This document shows, piece by piece, positions 22,163 through 33,591 of a stretch of DNA of 64,000 nucleotides. This DNA comes from Heliocidaris tuberculata (taxonomy: Eukaryota; Echinodermata; Echinoidea; Camarodonta; Echinometridae), in the NCBI GenBank assembly GCA_025618425.1, contig CM046849.1:30748843-30812842 (forward strand), given 5' to 3'. The stretch's first letter is position 1; each line of letters begins with the position of its first letter. The notes beneath the pieces are model-generated. The model was not told where the DNA came from and ran no database searches. It worked only from the letters and a program-made list of their open reading frames with translations. Position numbers and translations under genes: made by a program.

Positions 22163-23519
22163 AAAATTTAATTCGTCGTTGAAGACGAATTAGGTGGTCT
22201 GTCATGACAAAATGATAATGTGAAAGATGACTCTCATAGGATGATGACACTGATAATAATGATTATATTCACGATTGTGATGATTTCAAACTTGTCATTT
22301 CATCTTCAATTCCCCTATTATTTATTTAAGTGGAATAGCTGGAACAGATATCTTCTCTGGATCTTCTTGAATTAATTGAAGTTTATGTTTTTGTTGTAGC
22401 ATGCCGACTCAAGGGCAGACTTTTTGGTTCATGGTAAAGGCAATTTATTAATTTAACCATTACACCAGCATGGAATGACAGATAACATTGTGATGAATCG
22501 TAGTTTTGGAAAGAATAATTCATGCAGAGAAAGAATACCAAGAAAAAGGGGAGACAATACTAAAAGAGAGACAGCTATCAAAGACGAAAATTGTTTGTTG
22601 TACAATCAGTGTTGATCCTGTTGCATATCAATATTCTAATTCTGTTGATACCTTCTTTTATACCACTGTAGATTTTGACTGTGACTCCATGTGCCAACAC
22701 AATCATTTTCAAAGTATATAATATAATGAATTATGCCATTTATCTCTTCAGTAGTGGTCACTAATATACGATTTGATGTTTAACACTGTAGGAAACAGTC
22801 ATTAGAGCATAAGACAATGTTTCATAATTATCGTATAAGGGCGTATGAAATAATATATGAGTTAAAGCCTATATTTGCTATAAATATATATTTTTCTGCA
22901 TTATTTTTTCATGAAAGTCATCTCTAATAATTCTATGCAAACAGTGGAAATTCCTATCCCTCTTGAACTTAAGAGCATTTTCTAAAAAAAATAAATAAAA
23001 AAACATAAATTTGACCAAAATCAGCATTCTAAAAATACATGAAAAGTAACTTTAGACCCATTTGAAAATTTGGAAACGTTTATAGTTTTAGTCATGACAT
23101 TATCTTTCTAAAAATGTATGTTTCCAAAAATCCTCACAAAATTTCCAAAAAGACTAATTTTTGACCACTTGACAACGGACTAGTACGTGACATGCGTGAC
23201 GAAAAAAAAAATGGGTTTAAAGATAGAAATTTGTCTTCATTGCGATCGGACAAAATTTGATATTAGTTATTGGAGATAAATAGTTGTATGGGTACCGGAA
23301 TAGTAGGCCTATATTATAGGAAAAGATTAACCAGCAAACATAAATGATATCTATAATGTCTGTTTAGAAATGCGTTGAGTATTTCCATGATTCTTATGTG
23401 CATGTTATGTATCAATTTGTAAAGATACTGAACAAAATAAACCGGTATTTTCATATGGATTCAATATTATTAAGTTGCACAAAGTGAAGGCAATGTGTAG
23501 TCCAGATTTTCATTTAACA

Positions 23520-23554
<35 letters not shown>

Positions 23555-24060
23555 TAAACCATTCTAGTATAGCGCATATCGCATTATGATATAACGACCC
23601 TATGCGCTTCCAAAGGGTTTGGATATTATTACCCTGGCTTTAGCCACGAACTCTCCCCGAGTATAAGGTGACGGTTGCCCAAATATGAGATTTTGGCTGT
23701 ACAAGCTGGTGATTCCGAAATTCTCAGGGCCATTACGACCCCCCCCCCCCCGCACCCCCACGTCCCGCCTCGCGCGCCTAAGAAGATATTCATGAAATTA
23801 TAATTCCATATTAACTTTCGAATTGATCTAGATTGTTTGCTAAATGTTTGCTTAGAACATGCAAAGCATTATTTCTACATCCTTTCATTTCTATGTTGTT
23901 GCTGCAAATGTTGATTATGATGATATGCCTGTTTCTTTTCCTTTGTGTTTTTCTTTGTTAGTGACAATTATTATTGTGGTAATGGGGGATCATTCAGTAC
24001 TTTCATACCGTGATTACTTGTATTAACAGTATCATGCGTAAGTTGTATCAGTGATATCCT
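22163..24060 (-). other. NXPE intron with SINE-type 3' fragment
   Basis: No coding exon is recognised. An (ATA)n tract at 23521-23553 abuts TAGTATAGCGCATATCGCATTATG and following sequence. This resembles the reverse-oriented ATT-tailed end of SINE-like repeats such as that at 38820-38905. A C-run lies at 23741-23750. Confidence 0.45.
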
Positions 24061-25286
24061 CTTTTGAGAGCAGTACCTTCATCTCTCCTCTCTTCTCTCC
24101 CTCTCTTTATATGTCCTCGTCTCTCGCTTATTGCACGTGTCTATCCAGATTTTTTTTTTTTCTCTCTCTATCTATCTGGTTTTTTTTTTCACTTTCGGTC
24201 TTTCTCCTCCCTTTCCCCCTTCTCTCCATCTTCCTCTCTCAATTCCCCACCCCCCCCCCTCCCACAATCTCCTTTTGTGTCTCTATCTATCATCCCTTTG
24301 TTTATTTTCCTTCCATGTATGTTTCTCCCTATCCAACTTCTTTCCCATGGCTCTCGTTCCGGTTTTTCTGTCCATCATCATGATCATCTCTCTCTCTGTT
24401 CATCACACTCTTATCTCTGTCTCTGTCTATATTTTTCTCTTCTATTATAGCCTACGTTTCTCCTTGTCCATCTTCTCTCCCTCTCCCTCTCTATCTCTTT
24501 CTCTCTCTCACTCTCTCTCCCCCTTTCCCCTCAGCTCTCTCTCTATCTATCTTTCGATCTTTCGCTCTCAGCCATCCCCAATCTCTCCGTTCGATGTCTC
24601 TCTTTGCCTCCCTTCCTCTGCCTCCTCCATTTCTCTCCAATGTACTTCTCTATTATATCCCGCTCTCATGTCCCTTCTCCCTTTTCTCTCTGCCTCTGTC
24701 TTTGCCTCATTTCCTCTCTGTCTCTCTCCGTCTGTCCATCTTCTGTCACCTCCTTTTCTACCCCCCCCCCTTCCTCCATCCCTCTCCCCCTGTCACCCCC
24801 ATCTTTGTCCCATCTCTCTCTTGTATCCCCGTCTCTCGGGGTGCACTTGTTTTGCCGAAGTTTCGTTTTTCCGAAGGTTCATAATTCCGATGGTTCGTAA
24901 TTCCGAAACACAAATTTCCCATAGCAGGGGATTCATAATTCCGAACATTTGATGCATTAATCCAAAGGTTCGTAATTCCGAAAATGAAATAGGGTTCGTA
25001 ATTCCGAAAATGAAAAAGGGTTCATAATTCCGAAGGTTCGTAATTCCGAAGATTCAGTAGAGCCCTACATAACCTTTCGGAATTACGAACCTTCGGAATT
25101 ATGAACCGGATTTCATTTTCGGAATTATGAACCCTATTTATTTTTTGGAATTACGAAACGTCGGAGTAACGAACCTTCAGAAATAAGAACCTTCGGAATT
25201 ATGAACCTTCGGAAAAACGACATGTAACCCGTCCCTCTTGCTTGTCTGTCCGTCTGTCTTTCTCTGGCTGCCTGTCTGTCTCTGTA

Positions 25287-25321
<35 letters not shown>

Positions 25322-25641
25322 TACCTCTTATTTTCTCCTTTCACTTAATATGTCTCTCTGTCTCTAGCTCAGTTTATTTCTTCCCCTTTCATCTCGTAAC
25401 CCTCTTTTTATTGCTCAATCCTTGTCTCTCTCCTCCCTCCCCTTTTTCTTTCCTTCTTCATACTCTTCATCCCATCTCTCTTTCCATCAGGTTCCTTCCC
25501 CCTCAGCTCTCTATCTCTCTCTCTCTCTCTTTCTGTCTTTCTCTTCCCTCATCCCCCGTCCATATCTGTCCCCCTCTCCCTCTCCCTCTCTTGTCATCTC
25601 CCCCCCCCCTTCCCTCTCCGTCCCCTTGCCGCTGCCACTCC

Positions 25642-25673
<32 letters not shown>

Positions 25674-25750
25674 TTCTCTCTGTCTCTGATTATATTTCCC
25701 CTTGTAACCCCCTTCCCTCCGTTTGTGCATGTGCTTTCCCTCTCTCTCAT
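24060..25750. repeat. Long polypyrimidine (TC-rich) tract
   Basis: Nearly all bases on the plus strand are C or T, including (TC)n runs at 25290-25317 and 25640-25682. Many overlapping long frames on both strands are low-complexity Ser/Leu/Pro or Arg/Glu artefacts. The tract is interrupted by a foldback element at 24851-25222. Such purine/pyrimidine asymmetry can form triplex (H-DNA) structures. Confidence 0.9.
24851..25222. mobile_element. Foldback built from GGTTCGTAATTCCGAA repeats
   Basis: The left half repeats GGTTCATAATTCCGAA or GGTTCGTAATTCCGAA at intervals of 15-35 bp, and the right half is the inverted counterpart from about 25073. The outer ends CGTTTTTCCGAAGG and CCTTCGGAAAAACG match. 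The element sits inside the polypyrimidine tract and is non-coding. Confidence 0.85.
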
Positions 25751-25956
25751 GTCTGCATTTTAATACCTTGGTTCATTATGAGAAAGCCATCTCCATTAGT
25801 CAAAACTAGACATAGTACGCTATTTATTGATATGCTTAACTTATTTCAAGTGAAATAATCGCAAATGTAATAATTGAATGAGTTTAACATCAAACCCCAT
25901 GGAATACCCATCAATTAAAAACAAATTGGATCGGAAACTGCAGTGACTATTTAGTG

Positions 25957-28225
25957 TAGCAGATTGGTGAAATAAATCTGCGCTTTTTCATAAAAGCATG
26001 AGGTTTGATATGTAGGTAGAGTTTGTGATGCTGAATAATTCTGCATATGGCGCGGGCCACCTAAAATTAGGGTCCTGGGGCCCGTTGTGCCCATTTTTTT
26101 TTTTTGTTTTTGTAATGGCTCTGTCAGGGTATTTTTCCTTCACAACTGATTTAATCATATCAGTTTTGATAAACTAAGTATGATTTCCGGGCCTCAAAAT
26201 TAAGACAAGTGCTTTAGGTGCCCATTTTCAAACAACGGGCCATTCCATATATCAAAATGTTACAAAGTCACTGATTTTGTTGAATATAAGTAAAATGCTT
26301 CTAATTGTGATCATTCAGAAATTATGACCTTGACATTAACAGGGTATGTGGTGCAGGTGCCCATTATGACCTAAAGGGCTCATGAAAGGCCCAAATTAAT
26401 CTATGTGCAAAATAAGGGTTTTTTAGTTTTTCGGTTTTAATTTTTATGGTAGACAACAATTTTGAAATCAAGATTATGAAAAGCCCACTTTAGCAGTCAC
26501 ATGGGCCCATCGATGACCCATTGAAGACAATTCTTGTTAAATTTGAATTTTTCCCTAACAAGGGGATGACCGAATTCAAAATGGCTGCCGAAGTGTTAAA
26601 GGGAAGGTCCACCCTGATAACAAGTTGGTTTTAAAAGAAGCAGAAAAATTAAAGAAACAGATCAGTGAAGGTTTAAGCTAAATCCGCTAAGAAATAAGAA
26701 AGGTAAGAACTTTTGAAGTTGTAATCTAGCTTACACAAATTGGCAACTCCGTGACGTATCTTGCGAGCTCCTCCCCCATTTGCTCAGTACAAAAAATTTC
26801 ATAAATTTTCATTTTCTTAGTTTCTGTTGAAGGAATAAAAAATTTTCATACAGGTTTTGTGTAAAAACATATGAGCAATGATTATATCAAAGGCGCATGT
26901 ATGTGAATATTTTCTTTAGAGAAAATGGAAATTATTGATTTGGGGGTTACAGGGCAAATGGGCAAGGAGCTCGCAAAATACGTCACGGAGTTGCCAATTT
27001 GTGTTTGATTGATTACAACTTCGAAAATTCATGACTTTTTTTGTTTCTTATCGTATTTTGCTCAAACCTTCACTGATCTGTTTCTTTAATTTTCTGCTTC
27101 TTTTAAACCAACTTGTTATCAGGGTTGACTTTCCCTTTAAAATATTCCTAAAAATGCAAATACCTCTTTGAGTTTCACCTTTACAGGCAGTATTTTGTAC
27201 AGATCTGCCCGTGTGCCAGTGTTATAAAAATATGACTACATGTATTTGCATTTTGATTGAAGTTTACTCTGTGTCTGCAAGCTTATAACTCAGGGTATAA
27301 ATGTGTGGACTTTAGTTAGTATACCGGTATGCTGGAAATGTCTCATACAAATATCATTTAACTGTTTATATTCTCGTTGTATGAACAAAATACATTCATA
27401 TCCCAATGAAGCATAACAATCTGATCTTTTGCAAATAATGTCATGCCAAAATACACTACACTACAATCAGATGCAAAACAACTAAATTTATAAAACTACA
27501 CTTTGCTCTTGGTTTTTCCCGTGTGAACGGCCATATTTGAAAAGAGGCCAATTAGTATGTTTACACAGCAACTACTAAAAGATGATAATGCGTAATCCTT
27601 GAGAATATGAAATATTTTGCACTTTGATGCTTTATTCCAAAATGCAAATATATCACAAGCAAATTACATTTTAACACATATGCAGTATTTTCCAATTTGA
27701 TGGCAGTTTGGAAATGTTATGCCCCACTATTCCAAATTATTCAGCATTCTGAGATATAGGCCTACCTTTACCTTGGTTTCATTGTATATAAGGAAAGTAC
27801 ATCGATGTAATCAACTGTTTGAGGTAAAAAGTTGCAATATCCAGTAATTTCTATATTGCACAAATTTCTACCTCAGTAGCTAGTTATAAGATTCAAGACA
27901 CAGCATAGGCACATCTTGAAACAGACCAGAGGCCATTTCAATGGTGAAATGAAGTGACCCTACACTAGAGGTATTCTGCTTACCCGTCTTGCCGATAGAA
28001 AGCTCAAACTCAAAGTTATATGCAAGTAGGCATATTTTAACAATTCAGCAGCCATTTTTAACTTGTGAGAGGATAAATCAAATTAAAAAAAAAAGAATTG
28101 CCTTCAATGGACCATCGATGGCCCTATATTCATAATTCTTCAGCATCAAAACTCTACCGAAATGCCAAATTTCATGCTTTTATGAAAAAGTGCACAATTC
28201 CTCCGATTTTCAGCACCAATCTGCT
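25957..28225. mobile_element. Large palindromic element with a nested TTAA MITE
   Basis: The left arm begins GTAGCAGATTGGTG and contains TTTTTCATAAAAGCATGA, TCGATGACCCATTGAAG and AAAATGGCTGCCGAAG. The right arm shows the same landmarks in inverse order at about 28040-28225: CAGCAGCCATTTTT, CTTCAATGGACCATCGATGG, TCATGCTTTTATGAAAAA and CACCAATCTGCTGG. The palindrome is interrupted by the MITE at 26600-27136. No protein domain is visible. Confidence 0.75.
26600..27136. mobile_element. 537-bp TTAA-flanked MITE
   Basis: TTAA at 26596-26599 and 27137-27140 flanks inverted ends AGGGAAGGTCCACCCTGATA and AGGGAAAGTCAACCCTGATA, with arms of about 100 bp. Inner landmarks ACGTCACGGAGTTGCC and GGCAACTCCGTGACGT are also inverted. 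It is piggyBac- or Kolobok-like by its duplication, non-autonomous, and inserted in the left arm of the 25957-28225 palindrome. Confidence 0.9.
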
Positions 28226-28865
28226 GGACTAATTCTCACGCTTTGTCGGAGAGAGTTTTAAATAAATATACATGATAATTCTAATAATTTTTTTACCCTA
28301 TATTCTAAAACTATTGCATAAATCGTTTTTAGCAAAATGTAAGGGGGACCATTTTGCGAAGTAAAGATGTCATGAACTATATATTTGATTTTGATTTGAA
28401 ATTAACATTTATTTCCTTCTCGTCAGGAACAGTGTAAAATAAAACGAGATAATACATTTGTAACATTGCTGTCAACATATAGTACAATATACATAGTAAA
28501 TAATTCAGAGAACAGAAGGAGGCGAAAACCCGAAAAGCAAAGCTTGTGTTGGGAAACGCCCGGAAAAAATTAATACAAGTTACTGAAAGAATATTACATT
28601 GAGCACTGAAGAACATAACAATACGTGGATAAGACAGAGGAAAAGACAGTATATAGAGAAAGGACTTAAAAGAGAGTCAGGCATTTTGGACTATTGTGTC
28701 TATGATGGCATCACCAGAGATTGCAGTATACATACATATATATATACAGGCAGCATACATATCGATACAGATACATATCATTAAAGATGATCAAAGAACA
28801 GCAGCAATAACATCGTCCGACAACACTGTCCCAAAGAGTATACAATGTTTACCATAGGTGGCGGA

Positions 28866-28924
<59 letters not shown>

Positions 28925-29185
28925 CTATATAGACATGATTTGGCAGTGGGAACATATGAATTCGTTAAATATACACTTCTTGCATTACAAAAATCTTGGT
29001 TTAAAAAATATATTGCGATGGTGAATCGGGCCCCTCTTTCCGACTAGACTATACTGACACGAAAACACTGTGAATCAAGGCGTATTCTGTTTACGGTACA
29101 TGTCAATCTATTTAGACAAATATGTGATATATTGTATTGTGATGTGATTGTGACGCAGGCTTGAAGGCATGCTTGCGCATCATTT
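28226..29185 (-). other. NXPE intron with (TA)n tract
   Basis: A (TA)n microsatellite occupies about 28869-28921. The remainder is AT-rich, and no coding exon or RNA gene is recognised. Confidence 0.5.
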
Positions 29186-29320
29186 TGTATCTTTATAGTC
29201 AAGTGGTTTAAACACTGGACTGGAATGCGAAGGTCGTCGGTTCGATCCCTGATACGGTACTATATCTACATTGCATCTTTCCATCAAGGTGTTGAACTGG
29301 CTCTTGAGCAAACTCGACAT
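29186..29320 (+). mobile_element. tRNA-derived SINE, copy 1
   Basis: The A-box-like TAGTCAAGTGG is followed 35 bases on by a B box (GGTTCGATCCC). The spacing fits a tRNA-type RNA polymerase III promoter. A TTGAGCAAACTCGACATTGC phrase downstream matches the TTGAGCAAGGCATTTTATC of the copy at 32403, so this is a SINE family rather than a functional tRNA; the acceptor stem does not pair. Confidence 0.75.
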
Positions 29321-29394
29321 TGCTTTGATGGTGCAGTTAACCCGAAAGCAAAACAGAACTCTAAATGGAAACTATTCAAATATTTTCTACTTAC

Positions 29395-29595
29395 ATTGGG
29401 TAGGGGAGGAATAATATTGCACATGGTGTCTTCTACGACGGACTTATTGGCAATCATCCCTGAGAATCGTCCAAAGTAGCCATATCTCGTTGGGCAAGTT
29501 TCCCGTGCTCGTCTAAGTACATTCACTGCTTCAGCTGGGTGGACGAGAATTGCACGGACAAACGTTTTCCCTGCCCATCGTAACGTGAAAGATGC
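29395..29595 (-). CDS. NXPE-family protein, internal exon (end of Ig-like domain)
   Basis: This 201-nt, 67-codon exon encodes the F-x-L-x-W-x-G block (ASFTLRWAGKTFVRAILVHP) and AEAVNVL. These correspond to the conserved FTL-x-W-G and LVHPSEAV phrases of NXPE proteins, near the end of the filamin/Ig-like region. The acceptor is CTATATTTAG (AG at 29596-29597) and the donor is GTAAGT (29394-29389). Both ends are phase 0 and fit the flanking exons. A SINE lies immediately beyond the donor in the next intron. Confidence 0.92.
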
Positions 29596-29829
29596 CTAAA
29601 TATAGATTTAGAAGAGAGGAACAGAAAAGAAGACCTTTCATATTAAATACCAATTGCTTCAATGCTGAATTCGATGAAAGAACTGTTTTGTTCGTTTTAT
29701 TTCATGTACCCCTAGTTCATGTTAATTAAAATACAAAATCTGTGATTTCAATATGTGATTTGCTGAAAACGCCACATTCAAATCTGGCGAACAAGTCGCT
29801 TATTTTACACTTTGCTAATGATTATGATT

Positions 29830-31555
29830 TATAAGAGTTTGTTGAAAAACCCACTCGAGTTACGTCAGTGACTGCAACATTGACTGATGTTTTGTTTTCA
29901 TCAAACCATACACTGCCATAGTGGGATCATTTAATGTGATGTTGGTCCGATATGTCTTAGTGATCACTACATGGTTTTATCTGTATGGGGAAAGTGTCGC
30001 TCTCCTCCAGTAAATCATAACTATATTTTTAGTCGAAATTTGAAGCAAATTGATATGAATGATTTTTTAAATGACATGAGTCAAACAAACTGGGATGATA
30101 TTCTTACTAAAAATAATGTTAATACTGCATACCATACATTTGAAATTAAATTTAGCTGCATTCTTGACAAACACGCACCACTAAGAAAGAAACAGGTTCG
30201 TAACAGAGAAACACCATGGATGAATAAAGATATATTGAAGAAAATGCGCGAAAGAGATAAAATGAAAAGGAGAGCAAAGGAAACAAAGAACGAAGATCAT
30301 TGGAGCATGTATAGTAAGCTCCATAATCAAGTGACATCGGTGATAAGAATGGCAAAACGAGCCTATATCCGTAAAGCTATTAAGAAGAATCATGGTAACT
30401 CTTCATAGCGCTGTGTAAATCACTTAGATATCTCTTGTCAAGTAAAAATAAGAGAAAAACAGTTAACAAGCTCATTGATTCTGGAAGTGAGATAACTGGA
30501 TGCTGTCGCGGCCCTACACTGCAATTAAATCCTCGTAAAGTCGTAAAAGCTTTTGAATTCGTAACGGCTACCGAAGCCATGCGTTGAGAATGGAGCGGAA
30601 ATCCTCGAAAATTCACCTTCTTGTATCTCCCTTATTTGGGCACCAAAAACCATAAAATTTCCAGATTACATGAAAAATGATGATATTATGCTTTATATGA
30701 ATTTTATTCAACATGTATACGGTTGGTTATTTTTTTTTTTTTTTAGATATGAGTATTTTTCAGTTTCAGAGTACGGTGATAAGGGGTTTGGGCTTTCCCC
30801 CCCGACATAAGTCTTGGCCAACATGAATATGCAAACAATTTCCATGTTACTAGAGTTCAGCGTCCAGTCTCACTCCCTGCCCATTTTCGGGTTTACGCAA
30901 TTAGTACTTTTCTGTAAATCTGCCTTCAAAAATAGATAATATCTCCAATGTCACTGATTCAGAGTGGTGTCCCGCAAGGTAGCATACGCGGCCCTTTGTT
31001 AATTATATTAATGATGAATGATTTACCTAATGTTGTCAAGAAAGTAAAGTGTCATTAAATGCAGACGATATACATGTCTTTATTTTGCTGCTAGGATTCT
31101 ATGGAATTAGAAACAACTTGAAATCATGAATTATCTCTATTGAATGAGTGTTTATTTCATAATCATCTTCTTTTGAATGTGAACAATTCTAAATATATTC
31201 TTATTGGTACAAAGTCAGCAGTAGGTAAATGTACAAATGTCCGAATTAATATTAATGGTATTGTACTACAAGAGAGGATTAATACTTGCAAGTATCTTTG
31301 GGTGCAAATTGATGATAATTTTAATTGGAAATCTCATATCAGTCAAGTCAGAATTAAGGCTATTGGAAATTTTCAATTGTTAAAACGAGTAAGAACGTAT
31401 CATTTTTACAGACTATGATAACTGGCCTTTTGGTTTATAAGACACTTATATATTCAACCACATTTCGAGTACTGCTCAATAATCTGGATGAATGGAAATT
31501 TCTCTGATTTGCAAAGACTTCAAATATTGCAAAATAGAGCTTGTGCGCACATCGT
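29830..31555 (+). pseudogene. Decayed Jockey/CR1-like LINE, antisense to the NXPE gene
   Basis: The plus strand preserves pieces of a LINE ORF2 in several frames. From 29830 there is the end of the endonuclease (EKPTRVTSV; a degraded HTLP region). An endonuclease-RT linker follows at 29971-30408 with DKHAPLRKKQVRNRETPWMN and a K/R-rich helix. A shifted continuation (YLLSSKNKRKTVNKLIDSGS) runs to about 30503. After unrelated sequence comes RT block SGVPQGSIRGPLL (about 30960-31000) and a damaged YADD region near 31060. Next is KYLWVQIDDNFNWKSHI (31140-31418), and PHFEYCSIIW-like remains lie near 31460. Frameshifts, an insertion at about 30504-30945 and the missing palm core show it is dead. 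Confidence 0.8.
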
Positions 31556-31559
31556 GCTA

Positions 31560-31665
31560 CGTACATGATGACGCCGTTTAAAGCATAGAGGTCAGTTGTA
31601 GTCGGTACAAATAATGACCTTTATCTGCACATGCGCAAACTGTAATTACGTACTGGCTTACTGTA
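31560..31665 (-). repeat. Dispersed repeat family A, copy 2
   Basis: It shares GCGCATGTGCAGATAAAGGTCATT on the minus strand with the copy at 10681, plus a diverged CGCGTTTAAA-type tail. It truncates the LINE remnant just upstream. Confidence 0.65.
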
Positions 31666-32177
31666 ATTTCTATTTTGCATGAGCTGGTAGATGAAAAGTT
31701 GAAACAGCATTAAGTAGGTATCTCACTGAGAGACGACGAATAGCTATTCGTCAAAAACTCTTGACGAACTTTCGGCGACCTTACTATTCGACAAGTATTT
31801 GCAAGTCAGAGAGTGTCCAAACGCGAATAGTTGATGAATACTTCGCGACATATTAGCGATAGTTTTAAGAATATTAGGCGAAAAAAACCTTTTAATGGTA
31901 TCTCCATGGGGTACCGAACAGTTGGCGAAAGCGGCGAATAGGCATATCAAGACATTCGCCCGAATGTGAAATATCTTTTAAAGTTCTGTACATATTCTTC
32001 AAGTGTTCGCCATGTTCACACAATTTTCGCCGACCTTCTGGTCTATGCATATGCGCTACAGTCATCAACTATGCTTCAGCTGGTCTGCAAATGTTTTTTT
32101 TTTTTTTTTCTTCGAATATTTGAAGAATAGTTGACGATCAAAAAGAATGTGGGTATGTTGACGCGCGTGGTGTGTCG
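31666..32177. other. Non-coding spacer with GACGAATAGCTATTCGTC palindrome
   Basis: A perfect 18-base palindrome is centred near 31744. GCGAATAG/ATTCGCC-like phrases recur across 31735-32035. No gene or RNA is recognised. A T-run lies at 32093-32109. Confidence 0.45.
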
Positions 32178-32236
32178 TGTGTGTGTGTGTGTGTGTGTGT
32201 GGGCGGGTGTGCGTGTGTGTGTGTGCGTGTGGGGGT
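32178..32236. repeat. (GT)n microsatellite
   Basis: GT/GC dinucleotide repeat with two short interruptions. Confidence 0.95.
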
Positions 32237-32261
32237 GTGGGCGTTTGTGTGTTGTATGTGT

Positions 32262-32396
32262 GTTGTTATATAAACAGCGCCCTTTAAAATTTTCGAAATG
32301 GCTATCTTCATGTGGCCGTATCTCCGTCATGCCTGCATGGTAAACCCGCACCCCTTTTTGGATTTACATACTTTAAGATATACCCTTTTCAGCCAG
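32262..32396 (+). repeat. Inverted repeat arm, partner at 34528-34668
   Basis: It contains AACAGCGCCC, GGCCGTATCTCCGTCATGCC, CACCCCTTTTTGGATTTA and TATACCCTTTTCAGCC. The same landmarks occur inverted at 34528-34668. The 2.1 kb between them holds a SINE and the NXPE exon at 32705-32935. Two independent insertions of one repeat are as likely as a single element. Confidence 0.8.
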
Positions 32397-32402
32397 ATGT
32401 GT

Positions 32403-32540
32403 TGTATGTGTGGAGGTGCCGTGGTCCAGTGGTTTAAGGCGCTTGACTGGAGATGCGAGGATCGGGCGTTCGATCCCCGGCACGGCACTTATGCCCTTGA
32501 GCAAGGCATTTTATCTACATAGCTCTTTTATCGTACATCA
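32403..32540 (+). mobile_element. tRNA-derived SINE, copy 2
   Basis: The head GGTGCCGTGGTCCAGTGG holds the A box (TGGTCCAGTGG). GCGTTCGATCCCC is the B box, and CGGCACGGCAC closes a partly pairing acceptor-like stem with the start. The trailing TTGAGCAAGGCATTTTATC is the non-tRNA part shared with copy 1. It lacks a mature tRNA's clean cloverleaf, so it is called a SINE and not a tRNA gene. Confidence 0.8.
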
Positions 32541-32704
32541 AATAAATAAGTGCTATAGGCATATTGATACCAGCGTGTGCATGTGTTTAAAAAAAAAAAA
32601 AAAAAAGTTATTACGGGTGGCTGAACGATTTTGAAAGAAGATGAGCCATTAGTGGGATAATTTCTAAAAGTATAACTAGCATTTTTTTTTTTTTTTGTAC
32701 TCAC

Positions 32705-32935
32705 CTTGTATTTTCCATCTCCATGATAGACAACTTCACCATCAGCGGAAGCCCCGGCTTTGAGGTCACTATTGTAGATCCTGACCCGGAAGTAATCTCC
32801 TCCGTTTACTTTCGATTTATTTTTAATGTCTCTGGCTTCAATAACGATATCCAATTGATCACATATTTGATAGTTCCTTCTGGGATCGACGATGTAAAAT
32901 GTAGAATATTTATCACTTGTCACACCGGCTGTTTC
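32705..32935 (-). CDS. NXPE-family protein, most upstream exon found (Ig-like domain)
   Basis: This 231-nt, 77-codon exon encodes STFYIVDPRRNYQICDQLDI, then an EARD phrase, KVNGGDYFRVRI and LKAGASADGEVV-x-GDGKYK. These are hallmarks of the N-terminal part of NXPE proteins (ST-x-ILNP, GD-x-L-x-V-x-ARD, GGDFLRAR, GASG-x-V-x-D-x-NGTY), a filamin/Ig-like module ahead of the esterase domain. The acceptor is TTGTTTAG (AG at 32936-32937) and the donor is GTGAGT just below 32705, both phase 0. Further 5' exons encoding the signal or anchor segment were not found. The gene runs from here to 14808. Confidence 0.92.
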
Positions 32936-33400
32936 CTAAACAAATATTTACAAATTTACAAAATATTTACAAAATATTCCGAATTGATTAAATAGAATGT
33001 AATTGTTTACATAGGATTGTTACAATGGCTGAAGGCAAGATCTTTCCATTCAATTTAAATTCACTTCAAAATATATTGGTCTTGTAGAAAAAAAAAAAAG
33101 AGTTTTCACAAAAACAATTTTCTGGCTGTTCTTAATATACATAACATTCCTTTAACATAGTATTCATATAGAAACAGGGATAAAATAGCACACTTTATAT
33201 AAATATACATGATTTTTAACAGTACTTATTCATATTCTGACAAATGAAATAGCAAAAAACAATAGACAGCACAGCTCCAGTAGAGTGAATTACTGAGGTA
33301 GAGACGACTAGATATTAGGCAGTTAGTAATACAAAGAAGAAAAAAAATTCAAGGGATTCCACTCCTTGATCTTGAATAAAGTTTAGATGTGAAAAAGGCA

Positions 33401-33510
33401 GTTCGTAATGACAATTTGTGCAGATAAAGGTAATTTGTACAGAGTACAATTGAGCATTATACGCTTTCATAGTGTGCGCACCATGATGCGCGCTCTAGTA
33501 TGATTTTACA
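33401..33510 (+). repeat. Dispersed repeat family A, copy 3
   Basis: GCAGTTCGTAATGACAATTTG, GTGCAGATAAAGGTAATTTG and GTGCGCACCATGATGCGCGC match the copy at 10681 with substitutions and a short deletion. Confidence 0.7.
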
Positions 33511-33591
33511 TGTTAAACTAGAATTGCAGTTGTATCAGAACGATGTGCAGGCACTGACGCCTGTATTTTGTATTCCTTTGCGCAGTTAAAT

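Noticed and set aside
24051..25763. Ser/Leu/Pro-rich and Arg/Glu-rich long frames on both strands
   Set aside because: They are artefacts of the C/T-rich tract; several frames overlap and both strands are equally open.
29186..29265. Possible tRNA gene
   Set aside because: The acceptor stem does not pair and the downstream body matches the SINE at 32403.
32403..32480. Possible functional tRNA gene
   Set aside because: A and B boxes are present, but the cloverleaf is imperfect and the sequence continues into a body shared with another SINE copy.
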